Assembly (NCBI RefSeq): GCF_011044495.1 | Contig: NZ_CP049143.1 | Coordinates: forward strand, 7,378,001 to 7,442,000 | Reading direction: 5' to 3' | DNA: 64,000 nucleotides | Source: Roseimicrobium sp. ORNL1 | GTDB taxonomy: Bacteria > Verrucomicrobiota > Verrucomicrobiia > Verrucomicrobiales > Verrucomicrobiaceae | Part shown: piece by piece, positions 24,983-32,989 of the stretch | How the letters are laid out: every line of letters begins with the position of its first letter | Position numbering within the stretch: position 1 is the first letter of the stretch | Made by a program: the position numbers and the translations under genes | The notes under the pieces: model-generated | What the model was told of the DNA's origin: nothing | Databases searched by the model: none | What the model saw: the letters and a program-made list of their open reading frames with translations, nothing else

Positions 24983-25810
24983 ATGAACGCCACAACCGCC
25001 ATTGCCGAAACCCTGCCCCGCTGGGTCACCATGTGGCTGCTCGCGGCGGCAATCTTCTACCTGGGCAAGGCGGCCATGTGGATGCTCACCCCCGCGCCGA
25101 AGGGCGGCAGAAACACGATGCTCACCGCCGGCTGGTGGCTCGCCTGGCCGGGCATGAGCTTGAACGGCTGGAACAAGTGGCCTGCACGGAAGGAAACGAA
25201 AGACGCGGGCAAGATAGGTGCCCTCTGGCTGGATGGCATCCGCAACATCCTCTTCGGTGCGGCGCTGCTGTGGGGAATGGCGCGACTCTTCAGCCACCAC
25301 CCGCTCGCTGCAGGCTGGGTGGGCATGATCGGGCTTATCTTCCTGCTGCACTTCGGTGTGTTCCATCTCGTCACCGCCTTCTGGGGTGGACTCGGCATGA
25401 AGGTGAAACCGGTGATGCGCAATCCCCTTGCCGCCACCACCCTGGCGGAGTTCTGGGGTCAGAGGTGGAACACCTCGTTCCGGGACCTCGCGCACCGTAC
25501 GCTCTTCATTCCGGTGGCGCGTCGTTTCGGTGAGAACGGAGCCACGTGGTTCGTCTTCGCCATCTCGGGACTCGTGCATGAGCTGGTGATCAGCGTGCCA
25601 GCGGGCGCGGGGTATGGACTGCCCACCGCCTACTTCCTGGTGCAGGGCGCGGGACTCATCATGGAGCGGCGCTACTGCAAGCTGCCCACCACCATCAAAC
25701 ACCTCCGCACCCTGCTCTTCACCACGGTGCCTGCCTTCTTTCTCTTCCATCCGCCTTTCGTGGAGGGCGTCATGGTCCCCTTCTTCCACGCCATCGGAGC
25801 CCTGCCATGA
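24983..25810 (+). CDS. MBOAT / wax-synthase-like membrane O-acyltransferase
   Basis: This is a 275-residue inner-membrane protein with about seven hydrophobic segments. The signature is EFWGQRWNTSFRDLAHRTLF followed by the invariant-looking His in FAISGLVHELVIS, as in wax synthases and related membrane-bound O-acyltransferases. Such enzymes move an acyl group to a hydroxyl acceptor, for example a fatty alcohol or a glycan. It is shorter than typical MBOATs (about 400-500 residues) but near the size of the wax-synthase branch core. Its stop overlaps the next gene by 4 bases (ATGA). The acceptor and donor are unknown. Confidence 0.82.
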   Translation: MNATTAIAETLPRWVTMWLLAAAIFYLGKAAMWMLTPAPKGGRNTMLTAGWWLAWPGMSLNGWNKWPARKETKDAGKIGALWLDGIRNILFGAALLWGMARLFSHHPLAAGWVGMIGLIFLLHFGVFHLVTAFWGGLGMKVKPVMRNPLAATTLAEFWGQRWNTSFRDLAHRTLFIPVARRFGENGATWFVFAISGLVHELVISVPAGAGYGLPTAYFLVQGAGLIMERRYCKLPTTIKHLRTLLFTTVPAFFLFHPPFVEGVMVPFFHAIGALP

Positions 25811-26244
25811 ATGCCTATTCGCTCATCACTCTGGAGAACCTGCTGCTGCTCGCAGGTCTCGGCCACTTCGCCATCCTCTCTGCCACCGCGCTGGTGCCAA
25901 AGGTGCTCGACTGGAAGAGCACGCTGAAGCCACTGCCACCCTTCCTGCGCACTCTGTTCTGGGTGTATGGGGTGTTCATTGTGCTGACCATCATCGGCCT
26001 GGGGACGCTCACGCTGTTTCATGCGGATGCCATGGTGAAGGGTGAACCCACGGCGCGTGGGCTGGCCGCATTCACCGCGGTGTTCTGGGGTGCGCGACTC
26101 CTCGTGCAGCTCTTTGTCTTCGAGACTGGTCCCTACCTCACCAATGCCTGGCTGAAGCTGGGCTACCACGTGCTGACCGCGGCCTTCGTCTTCTTCACCA
26201 CCGTGTACACCGTCGCGGCGCTGCACCTGACGATTTGTTTCTGA
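25807..26244 (+). CDS. Small four-helix membrane protein
   Basis: This is a 145-residue integral membrane protein with four predicted helices (LITLENLLLLAGLGHFAIL, VYGVFIVLTIIGLGTLTLF, AAFTAVFWGARLLVQLFVF, HVLTAAFVFFTTVYTVAAL). No named family. It is translationally coupled to the MBOAT gene. It shares layout and short motifs with the gene at 27226-27660 (VLDWK/ILGWK, FWGARL/FWGIRC, four helices), so the two look like diverged paralogues. Confidence 0.75.
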   Translation: MNAYSLITLENLLLLAGLGHFAILSATALVPKVLDWKSTLKPLPPFLRTLFWVYGVFIVLTIIGLGTLTLFHADAMVKGEPTARGLAAFTAVFWGARLLVQLFVFETGPYLTNAWLKLGYHVLTAAFVFFTTVYTVAALHLTICF

Positions 26245-26274
26245 TACACCACGAATCCCCATCTATTCACGGTT

Positions 26275-27192
26275 ATGCACAAGGGAAAGATCATCATCGC
26301 CGGAGGCAGCGGATTCCTGGGAATCGCCCTGGCGCGTCATCTCACCGATGAAGGCTACGAGGTCTTCATCTTGTCGCGTCACCTCCTGCCACCCGGTGTG
26401 CCTGCGAGATACATCCACTGGGATGGGAAGACCCTGGGCGCGTGGGCAGCGGAGCTGGAAGGCGCCACGGCCGTGGTGAATCTCACCGGGAAGAATGTGA
26501 ACTGCCGCTACACCACGACGGCGCTGGATGAAATCAACGGATCACGGGTGGACTCGGTGAAGGTGCTTGGCGAAGCCATCCGTGCCTGCCGTTTCCCGCC
26601 CGGTGTGTGGGTGCAGGCTGGATCGCTGGCCATCTATGGAGATGGCGGTGAGCACGAATGTGATGAAACCACACCCCATGGTGAAGGCATCCCGGTGGAC
26701 ACTTGTTTGAAATGGGAGAGTACTTTCGATGCGGAGGTCACACCGCACACGCGCAAAGTCATCTACCGCATCAGCTTCGTACTCGGAAATGGCGGCGGTG
26801 CCCTGCGCATGCTGACCAATCTCACCAAGTGCTACCTCGGCGGCGCGATTGGAAACGGCCGCCAGTACATTTCGTGGCTCCACGTGGAGGACATGAACCG
26901 CCTGTGGCTGCGTGCCATCGAGGACGAGCGCATGAACGGCACGTACAACGCGACGGCGCCGAACGCAGTGACGAACGCCGCATTCATGCACGAGCTGCGC
27001 AGCGTGCTGCACCGTCCGTGGAGTCCGCCCATGCCGGCATTCCTCGTGCCTATTGGCTGCTTCTTCCTGCGCACGGAGCCGGTGCTCGCGCTCACGGGAC
27101 GGCGGGGCATTCCCGCTCGACTCACACAGGAGGGCTTTGAGTTCCACCACACGGAACTGCCCGAAGCACTGCGCGATCTTTTTGCCAAGTAA
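26275..27192 (+). CDS. TIGR01777-type NAD(P)-dependent epimerase
   Basis: This is a 305-residue short-chain dehydrogenase/reductase-fold protein of the TIGR01777 (YfcH/SulA-like) group. Visible: the nucleotide-binding GGSGFLGIAL, the VVNLTGKNVNCRYT segment diagnostic for the group (usually NLAG..I..RRW), SRVDSVKVLGEAI, the QAGSLAIYGDGGE active-site segment, and KVIYRISFVLGNGGGAL. It differs from the norm in having Asn/Thr where NLAG is usual. These proteins occur in envelope and lipid gene clusters but their reaction is not established. Lies 30 bases after the small membrane protein. Confidence 0.88.
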   Translation: MHKGKIIIAGGSGFLGIALARHLTDEGYEVFILSRHLLPPGVPARYIHWDGKTLGAWAAELEGATAVVNLTGKNVNCRYTTTALDEINGSRVDSVKVLGEAIRACRFPPGVWVQAGSLAIYGDGGEHECDETTPHGEGIPVDTCLKWESTFDAEVTPHTRKVIYRISFVLGNGGGALRMLTNLTKCYLGGAIGNGRQYISWLHVEDMNRLWLRAIEDERMNGTYNATAPNAVTNAAFMHELRSVLHRPWSPPMPAFLVPIGCFFLRTEPVLALTGRRGIPARLTQEGFEFHHTELPEALRDLFAK

Positions 27193-27225
27193 CCAACCTA
27201 CACCGCATCACACCACACTACTGCC

Positions 27226-27660
27226 ATGAACACGCTCATTGAATTCGCCCGCACGCATCTGGAACTGTTCCTCCGCATCGTCGCCGTGGCGCAGTTCTCC
27301 CTGGTGATCGCGAACCTCTTCATCGCGCGCATCCTGGGCTGGAAGCCGGAGATCGATCGCATGTCGCTCCTGGTACGGGAGGTGTTCATCATCCACTCGT
27401 GGTTCATCACCATCACCCTGGCCATCTGGACGGTGCTCACGTGGCGCTTCGCGCATGAAATGGCGCATGCGCCCACCGAGCTCTCGCGCTGGCTGTGCTG
27501 GGCCATGGCGGGATTCTGGGGCATCCGCTGCGCCGCCCAGTGGCTGCACTACAGCCCGAGCCACTGGCGCGGCATTCCGAGCCGGACGTTTTTTCACTGG
27601 CTGTTCTTCCTCGGCTATGGCACGTGGACCGCGGTGTATGCACTAGCGGCGACGGCGTAG
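27226..27660 (+). CDS. Small four-helix membrane protein, paralogue of 25807-26244
   Basis: This is a 144-residue integral membrane protein with four predicted helices. Compared with the gene at 25807-26244 it keeps the order of helices and short motifs (ARILGWKPEIDR vs PKVLDWKSTLKP; FWGIRCAAQWL vs FWGARLLVQLF). Two such paralogues flank the epimerase gene, which suggests they form a heteromeric membrane unit with the MBOAT enzyme. No named family; function unknown. Confidence 0.75.
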   Translation: MNTLIEFARTHLELFLRIVAVAQFSLVIANLFIARILGWKPEIDRMSLLVREVFIIHSWFITITLAIWTVLTWRFAHEMAHAPTELSRWLCWAMAGFWGIRCAAQWLHYSPSHWRGIPSRTFFHWLFFLGYGTWTAVYALAATA

Positions 27661-27836
27661 CGGGGAAGTTTTGGATGAAATGGAGACTTGTGAATTGCTG
27701 AGAGAAAAGAAAGGGGAACATGGTCATGAAACACTCCGGCGAAATGGAAGCGGGAGTTGGAGGATTGGGTGAGCGAAGGAAAGTGTGCGCTGTCGAGGAG
27801 GATGGAGATGCGCTGGGACATGCCACACCAATGGGG

Positions 27837-27926
27837 GCAGGAATGCCCCCACTCCTTGAAGGCGGGCTACACGTTGCACGCGAAGGAGCACCCATTGCTT
27901 TCTCAAGGAGCGGGGGCATTCCTGCC
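27837..27926. repeat. Inverted pair of ~26-bp repeat units (GCAGGAATGCCCCC family)
   Basis: GGCAGGAATGCCCCCACTCC at 27837 onward returns in inverted form at 27902-27926 (CTCAAGGAGCGGGGGCATTC), with about 38 bases between. The first 26 bases are identical to 37806-37831. This is a REPIN-like doublet inside the otherwise tight cluster, between the membrane-protein gene and the DUF2071 gene. The 353 bases from 27661 to 28013 hold nothing else convincing. Confidence 0.85.
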
Positions 27927-28013
27927 CCCGACTACGTTGCATCACCCCTGATACACCATCACACCCCAGCAGAAGAACCACCCAGCGCCTCCGCCCGCGC
28001 CCGCCTGCTCGCC

Positions 28014-28766
28014 ATGCGCGGCGGCGAACCGCTGCTCTTCGCCGATTGGGAGCGCGCCCTCATGCTGCACTACGAGGTCGCACCGGAGAAGCTGCAACCC
28101 TTTGTCCCCTTCCCTCTCGATATCCGCGAGGGCAAGGCCTACGTGAGCCTCGTCGCCTTCACCATGCGCGGCATGCGACCGCGGCATGGCGGGAAGCTCG
28201 GCAAGCTTTCCTTCAAGCCCATCGCTACCCACGGCTTTCTCAACGTGCGTACGTATGTGAAGCACCACGGCGAGCGCGGCATCTACTTCCTGTCCGAGTG
28301 GTTGCCCAACAAACTCGCCGTGCTGCTGGGCCGCCCCGTGTTTGGCTTGCCCTATCGCTTGGGCAAGCTGGACTACCGGCATCATCACGAGCGCGGGCGG
28401 CTGCGTGGTAGTGTGATCCCTCGCAGCAGTAAACGCATAGACACGGGAGCCGCTGTGCTGCGCTATCGCGCGACCTTGCCCATGCACCCCACGTTCCGCC
28501 CTGCGGAGCCCGGCTCACTCACCGAGTTCCTCATGGAGCGCTACACCGCCTTCACCACCTGGCTGGGTTGGAAGCGTTGCTTCCGCATCTGGCATGAACC
28601 GTGGCCGCAGTGCGAGGTGGAGGCTGTCATCGAAGACGACAGCCTCATGTCCCTCACCGGCGACTGGGCCAGACACGCCCGCTTCATCGGCGCCAACTAC
28701 TCGCCTGGCTTGCGGGATGTGTGGATGTCTCGCCCCACCCGCGCCAGTCGCCGCCCTCGTCTCTAA
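28014..28766 (+). CDS. DUF2071 family protein
   Basis: This is a soluble protein of about 250 residues in the DUF2071 (YqjF-like) family. Landmarks are LLFADWERALMLHYEVAPEK, then LQPFVPFPLDIREGKAYVSL with VAFTMRG, FLNVRTYVKHHGERGIYFLS, and a C-terminal FLMERYTAFT. The fold is related to acetoacetate decarboxylase, but no function is established. The start is doubtful: the frame is open back to 27720 through the palindromic repeat at 27837-27926, and about ten residues before Met28014 (SARARLL) also look family-like. The repeat may have landed in or just before the original 5' end. Confidence 0.82.
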   Translation: MRGGEPLLFADWERALMLHYEVAPEKLQPFVPFPLDIREGKAYVSLVAFTMRGMRPRHGGKLGKLSFKPIATHGFLNVRTYVKHHGERGIYFLSEWLPNKLAVLLGRPVFGLPYRLGKLDYRHHHERGRLRGSVIPRSSKRIDTGAAVLRYRATLPMHPTFRPAEPGSLTEFLMERYTAFTTWLGWKRCFRIWHEPWPQCEVEAVIEDDSLMSLTGDWARHARFIGANYSPGLRDVWMSRPTRASRRPRL

Positions 28767-28791
28767 CCAACTTCAGAAAGGAATCAACACC

Positions 28792-29253
28792 ATGAACACC
28801 ACTGCACTCGCAACCATGAACCATGCTCCGGACGTAGGAGCCACCACGCCTCAACTCACACTCGGTGAATGGAAAACGCTTCACCGCATCAAGACCGCCG
28901 CACGCCTGAGCATCGGCCTCGTGTGGGTATGGGAGGGTTTGATGCCGAAGATGCTGTTTCCCAATGCGACCCAGTTTGAAATGGTGCGCCGCAGCGGCTG
29001 GTGGGTCGGCTCTCCGGAAGCCACACTGTGGTGGCTAGGCGCCGCGATGGTCGTGGCAGGCCTCGCCATCATGAGCGGCATCTGGGAACGTGCCGCCGCC
29101 CTTGTTTCAACCCTGGCCGTTCTGATGTTGATGGTGCTGGTCATCGGCACCAACCCCGAGGCGCTGCATGACCCCTTCGGCGGTCTCGTGAAGGACGCCT
29201 GCCTCTTCACCTGCGCCGCACTTGTGTGGTGGTGGCCGCGGGGAAACAAATAA
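28792..29253 (+). CDS. DoxX-like membrane protein
   Basis: This is a 153-residue membrane protein of the DoxX-like superfamily with four predicted helices. Start ATG 28792 follows AAAGGA at a good distance. Motif region: ARLSIGLVWVWEGLMPKMLF, then WWLGAAMVVAGLAIMSGIWE, then a closing helix CLFTCAALVWWWP. DoxX-like proteins often accompany redox or lipid enzymes; the role is not defined. Lies 25 bases after DUF2071 and 9 bases before the next small membrane gene. Confidence 0.8.
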   Translation: MNTTALATMNHAPDVGATTPQLTLGEWKTLHRIKTAARLSIGLVWVWEGLMPKMLFPNATQFEMVRRSGWWVGSPEATLWWLGAAMVVAGLAIMSGIWERAAALVSTLAVLMLMVLVIGTNPEALHDPFGGLVKDACLFTCAALVWWWPRGNK

Positions 29254-29262
29254 TCCATTGCG

Positions 29263-29739
29263 ATGGCACTTGGCTACCTAGAACCCAGAGCGTTGGTTTT
29301 CATTTGTGGGCTGGTCGTACTGCTTTTCTTGTTGGTCCACAGGGAAGCAAAGGGCCATGTCTTGCTTGTGACGGTCTTGGCCTATTGGGCCGCTGTCATG
29401 TTTGTGCTTTACCGGCCCGAGGTGGGTCGTGAGGAACTCCAGGATTTCAAGATGAGTTGGTGCGTAGGTGCCAAGTCTTCCGCGGCACGGGAAGGCGCAC
29501 AAGTGACTTTGACGTTCGTGGACTATCCCGAGCATCATCTGATAGAATACTCCGATGAATTGGCGGAGCACCTGTCCAGGAACGCAAAGGATTGGGTGTC
29601 TGTGAAATTCAAGGTGACCACCGACCACGGAAATGTCAGAGGATTTCAAATGATCGAAATCGACGGCATGACCGATTGGAGATCGAACGGTGGGTATTTG
29701 CATATCGCGGGAGGTACTTCCAGGTCTCCTTGGGATTGA
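29263..29739 (+). CDS. Small membrane-anchored protein, unknown function
   Basis: This is a 158-residue protein with two N-terminal membrane helices (LVFICGLVVLLFLLV and VLLVTVLAYWAAVMFVLY), then an 105-residue soluble domain containing QVTLTFVDYPEHHLIEYSDE and VSVKFKVTTDHGNVRGF. No family recognised. GC and codon use look lower than for the genes before it (AGG, TTG and GGA codons are common), a hint of different origin or weak expression. Starts 9 bases after the DoxX-like stop, so it is the likely last gene of the cluster. Confidence 0.65.
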   Translation: MALGYLEPRALVFICGLVVLLFLLVHREAKGHVLLVTVLAYWAAVMFVLYRPEVGREELQDFKMSWCVGAKSSAAREGAQVTLTFVDYPEHHLIEYSDELAEHLSRNAKDWVSVKFKVTTDHGNVRGFQMIEIDGMTDWRSNGGYLHIAGGTSRSPWD

Positions 29740-29893
29740 ATTCGGTGCACGACTGACCGGGCTGCGGGCTTCTCTTTAGAGCCCCGTCCTTGCCAGACCC
29801 CCATTTGCATGCGGAGAAAAACGTCGTACATCACCCAGCAAGCACGCGGCCTCGCAAAATTCGGGCGCGTGATCCTGTACCGACCTTCTCTTC

Positions 29894-31618
29894 ATGCCAT
29901 TCATCAAGAGCATTGCCTCACGCATCTTCGGTCTCGCGCTCATCCTCGTGTGCCTGATGATCGCCCTGGTCGGATTCCTTCTCTACCAGGTGGCGGCCTT
30001 GAACGGGCATCTAAAGATCATCGCCGGCTACTACGCCCCCCTGCGACTGACCCTGGTCGATCTCAATGAAGCCGGACTGCGGCGGCGGCTCGCCTTTGAG
30101 CGGTGGCATGCCGCTCTTGAAGCGGGTCAGAGTCGCTCAGCAGCCGTCACCGAAGCTTCGAAGAACTACGAGATCTACAATGCGGCGGTGAAGGAGCGCA
30201 TCGCCGAGGCGCGTGACATGCTGGCCAATGCCCCGGCCGGAAGCACCAACCTGCTGCGCATCCAGCAGGTCAGCGCCCTCCTGGATCAACTGGTGGCCAA
30301 CTACAGCGTGATCCTGAAACGTCAGAACGAGGTGATCGAGCTCATCAAGAGCGGTGAGAAACAGCGCGCTACCGACATCTTGGGAGTCCTCGATGAACTC
30401 CAGGTCATTGTGCAGAAGCAACGCAGCGACATGCAGGGCATCATGGGCGAGGTGATCGCTGCGGCCACGAACGAATCCGCGGCGCGACATGTCAAAATCG
30501 TGTGGACCACCGTGCTGGCCACCGTCACTTCCGTGCTTCTGGGGCTGAGTGTAGCCGCCCTGGTGACGCGCAAGCTGGTGCGGCCGGTGCGTTCCCTGAT
30601 GACGGGGATTCAATCCGTCGAAAAAGGTGACCTCACCGTCCAGCTCCCCGTGGCGACCGCAGATGAGATCGGGGCCCTCACGCGAGCCTTCAATTTCTTC
30701 ATCGCCGAGCTTCGCCAGAAGGAGCAGATGCGCAGCACCTTCGGCAAATACATCGACCCGCGCATCCTGAAGCAGGTGCTCCTCGGGCCGGAGTCCGTTG
30801 CGGCATCCAGCGGAAGGCGTGAGATGTCGGTGTCGTTTTGCGACCTCTCCGGCTTCACCACGATAGGCGAGCAACTCACGCCTGCAGGCGTAGTCAATCT
30901 CCTGAACCGGCACTTCACCCTGCAAGCGGAGGCCATCCAGCAGCAGCATGGCATCGTGGACAAGTTCATGGGCGACGCCGTCATGGCCTTCTGGGGGCCA
31001 CCCTTTTCCACCGAGCAGGGAGACGCCCTGCTCGCGTGCCGCGCCGCCCTGGAGCAAAGGAAGGCGGTGGAGCGCTTGCAAACCATGCTGCCCGAAGTCA
31101 CGGGCCTGCGGAAGAATCTGCCGCAACTCGATCTGCGCCTGGGCATCAGCACCGGCGAAGTGGTGGTGGGAAACATCGGCTCGGAGAACACCCGCAGCTA
31201 CACCGTCATCGGTGACACCGTGAATCTGGCATCGCGCCTTGAGCACGTGAACCGCTTCTACGGCACCCACATCCTCATCTGCGGCAACACCCGCACCGCC
31301 GCCGGCGAGGCGATCGTCACGCGTGAGATCGATACCATCATCGTCAAAGGCAAAACCGAAACGACCAGCATCTACGAACTGCTGGGGCTGGCCGGAGAAG
31401 TGCCGGAGAGTACGCTCGCCCTTTGCCACCGCTCCGCCGCCGGCCTTGCCGCGTATCATGCCCAGGACTGGGACACAGCGGAGACAGCATTCCGCGAGTG
31501 CCTCGCCATGGACCACGAGGACGCCCCTGCCCGGATCCTTCTCGAGCGCGTCTACAATTTCCGTCTCTCACCACCCGCTCCGGATTGGAATGGCGCGTGG
31601 GTTTTCGACGTGAAGTAA
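29894..31618 (+). CDS. Membrane adenylate cyclase with HAMP domain (class III)
   Basis: This is a 574-residue sensor cyclase that would make cAMP. Order: membrane helix (about 10-33), a periplasmic helical sensor (34-200), a second helix (about 202-222), HAMP (about 223-275, KLVRPVRSLMTGIQSVEKGD), and the class III catalytic domain (about 300-490). Metal aspartates are Asp317 (FCDLSGFT) and Asp361 (GDAVMAFWG). Lys357 just before the second suggests ATP rather than GTP. VIGDTVNLASRLE gives the transition-state Asn/Arg region. The last 75 residues (LALCHRSAAGLAAYHAQDWD onward) form a TPR-like helical tail as in some CHASE2/HAMP cyclases. Sensor ligand unknown. No cAMP-binding regulator nearby. 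Confidence 0.92.
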   Translation: MPFIKSIASRIFGLALILVCLMIALVGFLLYQVAALNGHLKIIAGYYAPLRLTLVDLNEAGLRRRLAFERWHAALEAGQSRSAAVTEASKNYEIYNAAVKERIAEARDMLANAPAGSTNLLRIQQVSALLDQLVANYSVILKRQNEVIELIKSGEKQRATDILGVLDELQVIVQKQRSDMQGIMGEVIAAATNESAARHVKIVWTTVLATVTSVLLGLSVAALVTRKLVRPVRSLMTGIQSVEKGDLTVQLPVATADEIGALTRAFNFFIAELRQKEQMRSTFGKYIDPRILKQVLLGPESVAASSGRREMSVSFCDLSGFTTIGEQLTPAGVVNLLNRHFTLQAEAIQQQHGIVDKFMGDAVMAFWGPPFSTEQGDALLACRAALEQRKAVERLQTMLPEVTGLRKNLPQLDLRLGISTGEVVVGNIGSENTRSYTVIGDTVNLASRLEHVNRFYGTHILICGNTRTAAGEAIVTREIDTIIVKGKTETTSIYELLGLAGEVPESTLALCHRSAAGLAAYHAQDWDTAETAFRECLAMDHEDAPARILLERVYNFRLSPPAPDWNGAWVFDVK

Positions 31619-31642
31619 GAGAGCCAAGTCAGGGCTCACATC

Positions 31643-32137
31643 TTACGTTTTCCGCGCCTGCATCTCCCGGCTCATCTTCAGGCAATACAGCAGGGGCACA
31701 GCGCCGAACAGGCCGAAGGAGGTATCAATCAACTGCCAGTAGAAAGGAATGCCGCGCATCGAGCCCGCGATGAAGGCGAGCGGCAGGATGCCGAGGCAGC
31801 AGATGAGGCCGCACTTCAGCACCCAATCACTCTCCAGCGGCTTCCACAGCGGGCGGATAAAAAATACCGCGATGCTGAGGTGGCCGAACGCCAGCCAGTC
31901 CGTGCCGTACGCGATGAAGGGAAACTTTGCGTACGTCTCCTCCAGTCCATGCGCCACGAAGCCGATCCAGTGCCGCAGGCCGGTCAGTTCCGCGTAGCGC
32001 GACGGATCTTCTATCCCCAGCCAGTGGCACAGGAGACGCAGCTCATGCAGCAGTGGGAAGGCCGTGACCCCGGAGATGATGAGCCCGATGATGAAAAGCA
32101 CGAGGGAGACACGGTAGCGAAAAAGCGCGGATGCCAT
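31643..32137 (-). CDS. Integral membrane protein, unknown function
   Basis: This is a 164-residue protein with four predicted helices (VSLVLFIIGLIISGVTAFPL; WLAFGHLSIAVFFIRPLW; CGLICCLGILPLAFIAG; and FGLFGAVPLLYCLKM). Between helices 1 and 2 is a conserved-looking loop with HWIGFVAHGLEETYAKFPFI. Not a family I can name. Convergent with the cyclase gene with 24 bases between them, single-gene unit. Confidence 0.75.
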   Translation of the reverse strand: MASALFRYRVSLVLFIIGLIISGVTAFPLLHELRLLCHWLGIEDPSRYAELTGLRHWIGFVAHGLEETYAKFPFIAYGTDWLAFGHLSIAVFFIRPLWKPLESDWVLKCGLICCLGILPLAFIAGSMRGIPFYWQLIDTSFGLFGAVPLLYCLKMSREMQARKT

Positions 32138-32356
32138 GGAGGCTCACACCATGGCACAGGCCGGCGCAACGCGCCACGGACGCAAAGCGTGTCTCAGGCG
32201 ACGCGCCCTCCCTCAGTCAGAAAACAACCGCCGTGTTTCAAAAAGACTTCTTGAAAGGAAAGCCACTCTGCCTCTCGTAAATGCGGCGGAGATGCGGCAC
32301 AGTGTGTGCGTATTCTTCTCCGCTACCGCATTCCCCGCTCCTTCCTGTTCCTGCTC

Positions 32357-32875
32357 ATGAAACTCCGCCCCACGCTCCTTTCGCTCGCCACCGTTCTTGG
32401 GTGCCTCATGGCTTTGCCCACCGTATCCCCCGCCCAGGACAAGGGGGACAAGCCGCTCAAGCTCGACAAGTCCACCACCGACAAGGCCAAGCAGATGTTC
32501 GACAAGCTGGTGGGTGAGGCCAAGGAAGCCGTGAAAGAAGGCGGAGAAAAAGGGAAGGACCTTTGGGAGCGCACCAAAGAAAACTTCAGCATGAGCCGCG
32601 AGGACTACATCAAGAAGGTGAACTCCGGCCTCGCCACCATGGACGCGGAGATCCAGGCCCTCGTGGAAAGCGGCGGCGCGGTGATCTCGCGGGATTATTT
32701 CAAGACCCGCATTGAATCGCTCAAGCAGCAGCTGGACTACTGCAGACGCGACTTCGCGCGCCTGCAAGAGGCGGCCACCGATGAAGCCTTCCGTGTGAAA
32801 CAAAGAGGTTTCGACCGTGGGCTTGACTTCCTTGGTGAGAACATTGGACTCGCGAAGGAAGAGGCCGGGCTATAA
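32357..32875 (+). CDS. Secreted helical protein, unknown function
   Basis: This is a 172-residue protein with a signal peptide (MKLRPTLLSLATVLGCLMAL, cleavage likely after SPA). The mature part is highly charged and helical: KAKQMFDKLVGEAKEAVKEG, then an 85-residue predicted coiled coil (LATMDAEIQALVESG, YFKTRIESLKQQLDYCRRDF). Probably periplasmic; could oligomerise. Start ATG 32357 chosen for the signal peptide. No family recognised. Confidence 0.75.
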   Translation: MKLRPTLLSLATVLGCLMALPTVSPAQDKGDKPLKLDKSTTDKAKQMFDKLVGEAKEAVKEGGEKGKDLWERTKENFSMSREDYIKKVNSGLATMDAEIQALVESGGAVISRDYFKTRIESLKQQLDYCRRDFARLQEAATDEAFRVKQRGFDRGLDFLGENIGLAKEEAGL

Positions 32876-32989
32876 CGGCAACCGGCTGCAGATCGAGCCG
32901 GTCACCGGCATTTTCGATTCCAGTTTTTTCGTCACAACACGCACGCGGGGAAACAAGAACAGGCACATCACACCTCAAGGACATCGAAA

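Noticed and set aside
30137-31516. 459-codon minus-strand frame opposite the adenylate cyclase
   Set aside because: Antisense shadow; the cyclase has complete catalytic motifs.
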